DNA of 48,104 nt. Origin: Gammaproteobacteria bacterium (lineage in GTDB: Bacteria > Pseudomonadota > Gammaproteobacteria > Steroidobacterales > Steroidobacteraceae). The notes under the pieces are model-generated. The model saw only the letters and a list, made by a program, of their open reading frames with translations, ran no database searches and had not been told where the DNA came from. The position numbers were made by a program, and so were the translations under genes. Below are positions 10,626 to 17,275 of the stretch, piece after piece (the stretch's first letter is position 1; each line of letters starts with the position of its first letter). The stretch spans positions 1-48,104 of the forward strand of contig JAJFKF010000134.1 of the NCBI GenBank assembly GCA_021773365.1. Reading direction: 5' to 3'.

Positions 10626-10770
10626 CGTTCCCCCCTCGCCGCGGTTGTATCGTTGCTGTCAGTTCCGTCCTACGCCCGCATGTGGGGCAGGCCGATGTTA
10701 GCAGGTCATCGCGGCGGGCATGCTGCAGTCGCAAGCAGAGCATTTCCACTCGACAGAAGGGGACATCGCC

Positions 10771-10935
10771 ATGCTGTATTACGCAGCCGTCTTTCTCGTC
10801 ATCGCCATCATCGCTGCCGTGTTCGGCTTCGGCGGCATCGCCGCTGGTGCCGTAGGCATCGCAAAAATTCTGTTCTTCCTGTTCCTGATCGGCGCAGTCA
10901 TTGCCTTCCTGCTGGGTGTGTTCAGGCGTACCTGA
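10771..10935 (+). CDS. DUF1328 small membrane protein (YtjA-like)
   Basis: This 54-residue protein is two hydrophobic helices joined by a Gly-rich turn ([15 protein letters not shown]), typical of DUF1328/YtjA peptides that are usually 50-60 residues long. It is probably an inner-membrane protein. Its role is unknown; the family is often found near envelope and stress genes. An AGAAGGGGA ribosome binding site precedes the ATG. It is followed after 11 bases by superoxide dismutase, so the two probably share a transcript. Confidence 0.85.
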   Translation: MLYYAAVFLVIAIIAAVFGFGGIAAGAVGIAKILFFLFLIGAVIAFLLGVFRRT

Positions 10936-10946
10936 GGAGAAATCTC

Positions 10947-11603
10947 ATGTCATCTCACGCACAGACGCACACGGACGAAGAAAATTCCGGAGGGGAAAGC
11001 CGTTTCTCCCTGCACCCGCTGCCGTGGGAACAGGCGGCACTGGATCCGGTGATTTCCGCGCGCACTATCGGATACCACCACGGCAAACACCACCGCGGCT
11101 ACGTCGAGAAACTCAACAAGCTGGTTGCGAACACGCCCATGCAGGAGCTGTCGCTGGAGCAGTTGATCAGACACAGCGCCGAGGACCCGCAACTGCTCGC
11201 GGTCTACCACAATGCCGCACAGGTCTGGAACCACGACTTCTACTGGCATAGCCTCAGCCCGCAGGGCGGTGGGAATCCGCCACAGCGACTCGCACAGCTG
11301 GCCGAACAGTCATTCGGTTCCGTGGAGAAACTAAGGAAAGAACTTGCCACTGCGGCCACCGGCTTGTTCGGCACGGGTTGGGCCTGGCTGGTGCAGGATG
11401 GCGAGGAACTGAAGACCATTGCCACGGACGATGCCGACAACCCGATCGTGCTCGGCCTGCGCCCGCTGCTGACCATCGACGTCTGGGAGCATGCCTATTA
11501 TCTCGACTATCAGAACGAACGCGGGCGACACGTCGACGCCGTGCTCGATCGTTTGATCGACTGGAACTTCGCCGAACAGAACCTCAGCGCGGATTTCTCA
11601 TGA
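10947..11603 (+). CDS. sodB: Superoxide dismutase, Fe/Mn family
   Basis: This 218-residue enzyme converts superoxide to oxygen and hydrogen peroxide. The metal ligands of the Fe/Mn family are visible: H44 (in YHHGKHH), H96 (in WNHDFYW), D178 and H182 (in DVWEHAYY). The LSPQGGG stretch after H96 resembles iron-type enzymes, so FeSOD is more likely, but a cambialistic enzyme cannot be excluded. About 18 residues at the N-terminus are extra and polar, and do not look like a signal peptide, so it is probably cytoplasmic. A TGAGGAGA ribosome binding site fits the ATG at 10947. Its last 6 bases overlap the end of the convergent membrane-protein gene. Confidence 0.92.
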   Translation: MSSHAQTHTDEENSGGESRFSLHPLPWEQAALDPVISARTIGYHHGKHHRGYVEKLNKLVANTPMQELSLEQLIRHSAEDPQLLAVYHNAAQVWNHDFYWHSLSPQGGGNPPQRLAQLAEQSFGSVEKLRKELATAATGLFGTGWAWLVQDGEELKTIATDDADNPIVLGLRPLLTIDVWEHAYYLDYQNERGRHVDAVLDRLIDWNFAEQNLSADFS

Positions 11604-12167
11604 ATGACCAGAGACCCGAGGAGCCGGGCGGGGCACGAAGGAGGGCAGGATAAGCGCCATGATCAGCCAGGACACCGCCTGGTACAGGGCGTTCCACAGC
11701 TGCCATCCGGCAGGAAAGTACCACCAGATAATGTTGGCCAGCGGCATGGCGATTGCGCCGGCCACACCAATGACGCCAACCAGCAGCACACGCTCCGTAT
11801 ACCCTGTTACCGCACGGCTGAACAGGTACAGCGCCGCGCCGACCAGCAGCGCGATCACGATGGAATACAGCAAGCCCTGCACCATCTGCACAACCGACGT
11901 CATGGGCTTGCCCTCCCGATTGAAGAACACCATGGCGATCGGCCCGGCTTCGAACAGGGATTTCTGTACATCCGCGGAGTTGTGGCGGCCTGGAACGAGA
12001 TAGGTGCCGGTCTGCGGCAGCTGTTCCATCAGCGCCCGTCCCGCAGCAGCATCGTCAACCGTGCGTGAGAGCGAGGAATAGGGCAGCGGCGTCATGCCCC
12101 AGAAAATGAAGCCCCAGAGAAATACCGCAATGCCTGCGACCACCGAGCCGATCAGGACTCTGCCCAT
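11598..12167 (-). CDS. Four-helix membrane protein of unknown function
   Basis: This 189-residue protein has a hydrophobic helix at about 4-25, a periplasmic loop of about 70 residues containing GTYLVPGR, and three more helices (about 95-115, 123-145, 150-175). It resembles hypothetical inner-membrane proteins of proteobacteria, but I do not recognise a defined function. An AGGGGGGA ribosome binding site precedes the ATG. Its end overlaps the end of the superoxide dismutase gene by 6 bases. Confidence 0.75.
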   Translation of the reverse strand: MGRVLIGSVVAGIAVFLWGFIFWGMTPLPYSSLSRTVDDAAAGRALMEQLPQTGTYLVPGRHNSADVQKSLFEAGPIAMVFFNREGKPMTSVVQMVQGLLYSIVIALLVGAALYLFSRAVTGYTERVLLVGVIGVAGAIAMPLANIIWWYFPAGWQLWNALYQAVSWLIMALILPSFVPRPAPRVSGHS

Positions 12168-12198
12168 GTCGATCCCCCCCTAGCTTGTTGATCTAGTG

Positions 12199-12236
12199 TA
12201 TTGATCTGCCGTATTGATCTGCCGTATTGATCTGGC
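12199..12236. repeat. Short 13-bp tandem repeat
   Basis: The unit TATTGATCTGCCG occurs at 12199-12211 and 12212-12224, and a third, slightly changed copy follows to 12236. Looser GATCTGG copies flank it. It lies in the AT-richer gap between the membrane-protein gene (whose promoter may be here) and the decarboxylase end. It could bind a regulator or simply be a slippage product. The rest of 12168-12308 shows nothing else. Confidence 0.75.
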
Positions 12237-12308
12237 TAATCGATCTGGTCAAATTATCTGGCCGCACGGATCATAAACGCAGATGCCCGCGGCGGCGAGA
12301 CCCGTTAT

Positions 12309-13535
12309 TCACACGTTGTTCGATGCAACAATGGGCAGTACCGTGCCCTCATCGCCGGGCTGAAGATTTACGGACACCACGGTGGGCTTGGGAAAGAAGT
12401 TGAATTCACAGGCCGTGGCCCAGGTATAGGCGCCCATCACCCGGCCCACCACGCAATCTCCGATCTGCAAGTCGGGCAGCTCAATGGAATCGTCGATTAC
12501 ATCGATGCTGTCACAGGTCGGCCCGCTCAGGACAGATATCTGCATCGGGCCTTTCCGGTTCAACGCCTCGATCGGATAGACAGCGTGCTCGTAGTGCTTG
12601 CCGCTGTACAGGCCATACACGCCATCGTCCAGGTAGTACCACCAACGCCCTTCACGATATGCGCGCCCCATGACGGTGGCCACGCCGATGGCGGCCGGCG
12701 CCACTATAAAACGGCCGGGCTCGGCAATGATGCGTACCTGCGACGGCAACGCCCGCAGGGCGGCACGAATGGGCGCGCAGAACTCCTCGATGGGCGGCAC
12801 AGCACGGGCAACAGCGCCTTGACCATCGGCCGCGGGTGCGGACTCGGGTGAGCGATACGGCACCGGAAAACCGCCACCGATATCGAGGATATCGAACACG
12901 CCCAGCCCGTCCTCTTGCGCCTGCGAACAAAGCTCCGCACAGACGCGAATGGCCTCGACATACTTGGCCGGGTCGATCGCCTGCGAGCCGACATGGAACG
13001 ACAACCCGCGCACGCGCACCCCGTGCTCACGCGCATGCTGCAACAGTTCTGGCACCCGCTGCGGGCCGCAGCCGAACTTGCGCGAAAGGTCTACCACTGC
13101 ATCAGGGCTGCGGAAGGAAAGGCGGATCAACAGCCCCGCGCGCTCACGGTAGGGAACGAACTTGGATATCTCCTCGGCGGTGTCGACGACAAAGGTGTCA
13201 ATGCCGAAGTCCAGCGCCTCGCGGATGTCGCGGTCGCGCTTGACCGGATGGGTGTGAATGCAACGCGCGGCGGCAATGCCCAGCCCCCGCATCAATGCAA
13301 TCTCACCTCCCGTAGCCAGATCAAATTTCGCTCCCAGAGGATCAAGCGCACGCACCACCGCCGGATGCGGCAGGGGTTTCAATGCGTAGTGCAGCTCCAC
13401 GCCGGGCAGCGCGCGCCCGAGCGCGAGGTACTGCTGACGTACCCGCTCGCAATCGAGTATGAGTAGCGGCGAACCGTACCGCTCCATCAGCCGCCCGATC
13501 TGGGCCGGAACAAATGGATCAATGAAGGCGTTCAT
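12309..13535 (-). CDS. Ornithine-type PLP decarboxylase (fold III)
   Basis: This 408-residue enzyme of the ornithine/diaminopimelate/arginine decarboxylase family is PLP-dependent. Visible residues are K53 (in YALK, Schiff-base lysine), HVGSQ at 181-185, the phosphate-binding GGGFP near 220-224, EPGR at 272-275, and C341-D342 in GPTCD, which contribute to the active site across the dimer. Short length and the GPTCDSID motif favour ornithine (or lysine/ornithine) decarboxylase, giving putrescine for polyamine synthesis, over diaminopimelate decarboxylase. The gene follows the leucine-type dehydrogenase closely on the same strand. The start lies in a 13-bp duplication that also creates a nine-codon upstream frame. 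Confidence 0.85.
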   Translation of the reverse strand: MNAFIDPFVPAQIGRLMERYGSPLLILDCERVRQQYLALGRALPGVELHYALKPLPHPAVVRALDPLGAKFDLATGGEIALMRGLGIAAARCIHTHPVKRDRDIREALDFGIDTFVVDTAEEISKFVPYRERAGLLIRLSFRSPDAVVDLSRKFGCGPQRVPELLQHAREHGVRVRGLSFHVGSQAIDPAKYVEAIRVCAELCSQAQEDGLGVFDILDIGGGFPVPYRSPESAPAADGQGAVARAVPPIEEFCAPIRAALRALPSQVRIIAEPGRFIVAPAAIGVATVMGRAYREGRWWYYLDDGVYGLYSGKHYEHAVYPIEALNRKGPMQISVLSGPTCDSIDVIDDSIELPDLQIGDCVVGRVMGAYTWATACEFNFFPKPTVVSVNLQPGDEGTVLPIVASNNV

Positions 13536-13548
13536 GGAAGGCGTTCAT
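13519..13548 (-). CDS. Nine-codon upstream reading frame overlapping the decarboxylase start
   Basis: An ATG at 13548 opens the frame M-N-A-F-H-E-R-L-H followed by TGA inside the decarboxylase gene. It begins exactly 13 bases upstream of the decarboxylase ATG because the segment holding the start is duplicated in tandem. There is no strong ribosome binding site. It may be a decoy start, a leader peptide or a sequence accident. Confidence 0.3.
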   Translation of the reverse strand: MNAFHERLH

Positions 13549-13549
13549 G
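13524..13549. repeat. 13-bp tandem duplication at the decarboxylase start codon
   Basis: GAAGGCGTTCATG occurs twice in direct succession (13524-13536 and 13537-13549). On the minus strand each copy carries an ATG; the two are out of frame with each other because 13 is not divisible by three. Confidence 0.9.
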
Positions 13550-13561
13550 GCCCGAGGCGTA

Positions 13562-14638
13562 TCAGGCTGCGGCCTTGCCGCCACGCCCGGCGCTGCGCGC
13601 CGCGGCGATCAGATTCTTGGCCATCTCGTCAGCAACCGCATTGGGCGCCCGCTGCTCGTTCATGGCGCGCTCGAGCACCATATGCGTGGTTTCGTAGATG
13701 CGCGCCACCTTTGTCCAGGCCTCCTTCTCGTCATGGCCACCGGCATATTCCAGCGAGACGTTTATGATGCCGCCGCTGTTGATCACATAGTCCGGCGCAT
13801 AGAGGATGCCGTGGTTTTTCAGCGTCTCGCCCACCGCGTCGGTTGCCAGCTGGTTGTTGGCCGCGCCCGCAATGATCGAGGTCTGCAGGCGCGCCACGCT
13901 GTCTGGCGTGAGGATGGCGCCGAGCGCGCACGGCGCGACAATATCCGCCTTGACGAACAGTACCTCCTCGGGAGTCACCACGCGTGCGCCGAACTCAGCC
14001 GCTGCGCGCGCTACGGAATCGGTATTGACGTCGGCAACCACCAGCGAAACCCCTTCCTTGTGCAGCAGGCGGCAGAGGTGATAGCCAACCTGGCCAATGC
14101 CCTGCACAGCCACCGTCAGGCCGGCGAAATCCTTGCGCTGCAATTTCAGTTCAATGGCTGCCCGCATGCCCTGAAACACCCCGAAGGCGGTCTTGGGGGC
14201 GGGATTGCCGCCGGCGGCGGCGCCGACCTGTTTGCGCCCCGAAACGTACTGGGTTTCCTGCGCCAGGATTCCCACATCCGCCTCGGTGATGCCGACGTCC
14301 TCGGCGGTAATGTAGCGCCCGTTGAGACTGCCCACTGCGCGGCCGAAGGCGCGCAGCAGCCCTTCACTCTTTTCCCGCCGCGCATCGCCGATGATGACCG
14401 ACTTGCCGCCGCCGAAGGACAGGCCCGCCATGGCATTCTTGAAACTCATGCCGCGCGAGAGGCGCAGCACATCGGTCAGCGCCTGCGCCTCGGTGGCGTA
14501 GGGCCACATCCGGCACCCGCCCGCGGCAGGGCCCAGGGCCGTGCTATGCACCGCAACAATGGCCTTCAGTCCACTGTCCTGATCGTGGAAGAAGACCACC
14601 TGCTCATGAGCATCAAAATTTTCTGCACCAAAAATCAT
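13562..14638 (-). CDS. Leucine-type amino-acid dehydrogenase (Glu/Leu/Phe/Val family)
   Basis: This NAD-dependent enzyme of about 358 residues oxidatively deaminates a branched or aromatic amino acid to the 2-oxo acid, or runs in reverse. The substrate- and catalysis-linked lysines are visible: K67 (MSFKNA) and K79 (GGGKSV), with the Gly-rich entrance AAGGCRMWPY before them. The Rossmann nucleotide motif GIGQVGYH lies in the second half. Length fits leucine dehydrogenases. I prefer the ATG at 14638, which has GGAG six bases upstream; a GTG at 14650 is in frame. It is followed by the decarboxylase gene and probably co-transcribed with it. Substrate choice among Leu, Val and Phe cannot be settled by eye. 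Confidence 0.88.
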   Translation of the reverse strand: MIFGAENFDAHEQVVFFHDQDSGLKAIVAVHSTALGPAAGGCRMWPYATEAQALTDVLRLSRGMSFKNAMAGLSFGGGKSVIIGDARREKSEGLLRAFGRAVGSLNGRYITAEDVGITEADVGILAQETQYVSGRKQVGAAAGGNPAPKTAFGVFQGMRAAIELKLQRKDFAGLTVAVQGIGQVGYHLCRLLHKEGVSLVVADVNTDSVARAAAEFGARVVTPEEVLFVKADIVAPCALGAILTPDSVARLQTSIIAGAANNQLATDAVGETLKNHGILYAPDYVINSGGIINVSLEYAGGHDEKEAWTKVARIYETTHMVLERAMNEQRAPNAVADEMAKNLIAAARSAGRGGKAAA

Positions 14639-14744
14639 CTCGTTCTCCACAGGAAAAAACCCATCAAGGTGTGCCGACGGTCGTCATGCCGGCCGCAGTT
14701 CAGTGGCGTGACTGTGCATCACCGCCTGTCTGCTTGTTGTTCAT

Positions 14745-15722
14745 TCACACCACGGCCGCTGCCGCCGCCTTCTGCAACCGGTCACGCACCGCATCCCAGG
14801 CCTCGGTGGCCGGCACCGCCTGCACGAGAATGCGCGTACAGCCGGCGACCTTGTCGAGGGTACGCAGATTCGCATACAGATCGTGCGCATAGGCATCGGG
14901 CTTGCGCCCGGCGTTGATCCACGACACCCGCCCCAGAATCGTCAGCGGCTGACGCATAGCCAGCACTGCCAGGCGAGCGCCATCGACGCTCAGCGACTCC
15001 ACTCGGGTCTCCAGTGCCTCAGCGGGCACGATCTCAAGTGGGGTCCGCGGCGCATAGTGTGAAATTGTACTCCCTGGCACCCTCGGTGCGCCCTCCTCAG
15101 CCCCGGATTGCACATCTCCCACCACCGCGCGCAGCTGCCCCAATGTCACCGTACCCGGACGCAGCAGGCGCACCTGCCCATCAAGGCAGGCCACGATAGT
15201 CGATTCGACACCGAGTTTACATTCACCACCATCCAGCACGATGCGCACTGCATCGCCCAGTTCCTCGCGCACATGCTCCGGCCGCGTGGGACTCAGACGT
15301 CCGTAGCGGTTGGCCGATGGCGCCACCAGCCCGCCACCGAAGGCGGTGAGCAGCTGCTGCGCCACGCGGTGCGCAGGCACACGAATGGCCACTGTGTCCT
15401 GCCCGCCGGTCACCAGACCGAGTACTTCCTTCGCCTTCGGCAGTACCAGTGTCAGCGGGCCGGGCCAGAAGCGTGCTGCCAGCGCCTCGGCTGCCGCCGG
15501 CATCTCCCTTACCCAGCGATGCAGATACCGCGCGCTGTCCAGATGCACGATCAGAGGATGCTCCGCCGGTCGCCCCTTGGCCGCGAACACCTTGCCGACA
15601 GCCATCGCGTCGGCCGCATTGGCGCCAAGCCCGTACACGGTTTCAGTGGGAAACGCCACCAGGTCACCGGCGCGCAGGGCCTCCACGGCCGCTTCTATCT
15701 GACTTTGCTGGGCTCTGACCAT
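14745..15722 (-). CDS. sua5: Threonylcarbamoyl-AMP synthase, Sua5 type
   Basis: This 325-residue protein makes threonylcarbamoyl-AMP from threonine, bicarbonate and ATP, the first step of t6A37 tRNA modification. An N-terminal YrdC domain (about 1-195) shows the typical TVYGLGANA and KGRPAEHP motifs and PSANRYGRLSPT. A C-terminal Sua5 domain (about 215-320) is joined by a linker with STISHYAPRTPL, making this the long form rather than the short TsaC form. The 14 bases between the PA2778-like gene's end and this start, on the same strand, suggest one transcript. Confidence 0.92.
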   Translation of the reverse strand: MVRAQQSQIEAAVEALRAGDLVAFPTETVYGLGANAADAMAVGKVFAAKGRPAEHPLIVHLDSARYLHRWVREMPAAAEALAARFWPGPLTLVLPKAKEVLGLVTGGQDTVAIRVPAHRVAQQLLTAFGGGLVAPSANRYGRLSPTRPEHVREELGDAVRIVLDGGECKLGVESTIVACLDGQVRLLRPGTVTLGQLRAVVGDVQSGAEEGAPRVPGSTISHYAPRTPLEIVPAEALETRVESLSVDGARLAVLAMRQPLTILGRVSWINAGRKPDAYAHDLYANLRTLDKVAGCTRILVQAVPATEAWDAVRDRLQKAAAAAVV

Positions 15723-15736
15723 GTGCGAAATGATAC

Positions 15737-16666
15737 CTAACCGCCCCCACCCAGCGCCCGACGAATCTGCGCCTCGGTACGATCAAGTTCCCCGGCAAAG
15801 CGCGCATCGTCCAGCAATGCGCGCGCGGCCTGGATCTGCCTGAGTGCCGCGGCTGGATCACCTCTGTCCAGCAGCACCTGCGCCAGATTGTTGTGTCCCA
15901 CCGCATGCCGTGGATGCCGCGCAATCAGCTCCCGATACGCCCGCTCGGCGCCAGCCAGATCGCCCAGGCGATACAGTGCATTGCCAACACCCAGCGCCGC
16001 CGTAGGTTCCTGCGGCCAGAACGCCAGCGCCGTACGATACGCCTGCAACGCCGCCGTGTGCCGTGCAGCCGCCTCGAGTCCCGCCGCCGCCTGTACATAA
16101 CGTCCGGCATCCAGTCCTGCAGGTAATTCATCAGTCCTGAGGATGGACAGACCCCAGTATTCCGCCAGTGCCCAGCTGCGAACGAACTTGTCCGCCGGCA
16201 TCTGCAACCTCTCGGTGACCCCGGAACGCAGAATTACCGTCCCGTTGCCGCCATCGAAACCGACTACCACCGCATAGTGCCAGGCCGGAAACCACTTCAG
16301 CGCCAGATTCTGCAACACCAGCACCGGCCGCCCCGCGCGCAACTGGGCCAACAATGATTCCAGCGTCGGCTCAAGCACGTACGCCAACCGGTCATATCCG
16401 CGCGCCGCCGCCATCAGTTCCAGCTGCAGACTGCCACGCCGTCCCGGCAGGTATACCTTGCCTGTCAGTTCATCAGCCGTGACATCGACGCCGGCAGCGG
16501 CCAGCACCGTGGCCAGCGCCGCCGGCCCACATTCGTGAGTGCGTTGAGGGAAAAACGGTGTGGCGGTGAGCTCCACGCGCCCGACCGATGGAAACTGCAC
16601 CGGCGTCCCGGCACATCCGGCGAGCATCAGCAAACTCGCCACGAGGATGAGAATGTACGTCTTCAC
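15737..16666 (-). CDS. PA2778-family C39-like cysteine peptidase lipoprotein with TPR
   Basis: This protein of about 309 residues has a lipoprotein signal peptide (lipobox LAGC) and a peptidase C39-like domain with the probable nucleophile C46 in ECGPAALA and histidine H130 in WHYAVVVGF. C-terminal TPR-like helices (about 190-300) follow. It matches the PA2778 family, which is paired with PA2779-type proteins. C39 peptidases cleave leader peptides, but here the domain would be exported and the substrate is unknown. The start is uncertain: GTG at 16666 places a normal signal peptide at the N-terminus, while a GTG at 16720 would begin inside the palindrome at 16696-16772. The PA2779-type gene lies upstream on the same strand. 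Confidence 0.85.
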   Translation of the reverse strand: MKTYILILVASLLMLAGCAGTPVQFPSVGRVELTATPFFPQRTHECGPAALATVLAAAGVDVTADELTGKVYLPGRRGSLQLELMAAARGYDRLAYVLEPTLESLLAQLRAGRPVLVLQNLALKWFPAWHYAVVVGFDGGNGTVILRSGVTERLQMPADKFVRSWALAEYWGLSILRTDELPAGLDAGRYVQAAAGLEAAARHTAALQAYRTALAFWPQEPTAALGVGNALYRLGDLAGAERAYRELIARHPRHAVGHNNLAQVLLDRGDPAAALRQIQAARALLDDARFAGELDRTEAQIRRALGGGG

Positions 16667-16695
16667 GGTCCGGGCCTGTTCAATGCCCCGCCAGC

Positions 16696-16772
16696 CGAAA
16701 GGGCGAGGCAAGTTATCCACAGTTTATGGGTATCCCACCCTTAAACTGTGGATAACTTGCCTCACCCTTTCG
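16696..16772. repeat. Palindromic element 1 with two DnaA boxes
   Basis: The 35-base arms 16696-16730 and 16738-16772 are inverted copies matching at 33 of 35 positions, separated by 7 bases. Each arm holds a perfect DnaA box, TTATCCACA: 16713-16721 on the plus strand and 16747-16755 on the minus strand. It lies between the PA2779- and PA2778-like genes and would form a strong hairpin in their shared transcript. The right arm resembles the palindrome at 24952-25040, including the string CACCCTT before it. Confidence 0.95.
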
Positions 16773-16799
16773 AACCAATCCACACCGATACGCAGACCG

Positions 16800-17180
16800 C
16801 TATTTCTTGAAGATATCAATAGCCCCGGTCAGCTCCAGCACGAGAAGCACAACAAACACAATGCCAACCACCGCCAGCAGTTCACCGCCGGCCGGCATGG
16901 AATCCATCTGCTGCGCCAGGCGCCCGAGTTCCGCATCGCTCAGTCCGCTGAGCCGTGCCTCCACCTGCGTCGGCTCCACGCCCAGGGCCATGAAGCGATC
17001 ACGCACCTCTTCGCGCGCCAGTCCCTCGCGTACCGCAGCCATATCCGCGTCGCGCTGCCCGGCCGCGACCACGGCCGGCGTATCGACGATGTCGGCCAGC
17101 GTCACAACCGGAGCACCCAGGCTGACCAGCGACAGGCTGATGGCCAAGACACAGGTTCTTTTGAAAAAATGACATTTCAT
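16800..17180 (-). CDS. PA2779-family exported protein
   Basis: This 126-residue protein has an N-terminal signal sequence (about 1-28), a helical middle with a motif GLAREEVRDRFMALGV, and a C-terminal transmembrane helix (about 99-120) ending in a short charged tail. It matches PA2779-family proteins, which are found next to PA2778-type C39-like peptidases. A conserved pairing suggests it may be the partner or substrate of the peptidase. The ATG at 17180 is preceded by a strong GAGGAG ribosome binding site. The function is unknown. Confidence 0.85.
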   Translation of the reverse strand: MKCHFFKRTCVLAISLSLVSLGAPVVTLADIVDTPAVVAAGQRDADMAAVREGLAREEVRDRFMALGVEPTQVEARLSGLSDAELGRLAQQMDSMPAGGELLAVVGIVFVVLLVLELTGAIDIFKK

Positions 17181-17275
17181 GTCGACTCCTCGGCTGCCGT
17201 TTTCAGTGACGGCTTGCATGATCAGTCTATCCCCGAAACGCCCTTTGCGCATCTGCCGTCGCCGCGTGGCAACGC

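Noticed and set aside
16696-16772. Replication origin from clustered DnaA boxes
   Set aside because: Only two boxes, both inside a palindrome, with no AT-rich unwinding region or dnaA/dnaN neighbours; the same structure recurs at 41.2 kb, which points to a repeat family.
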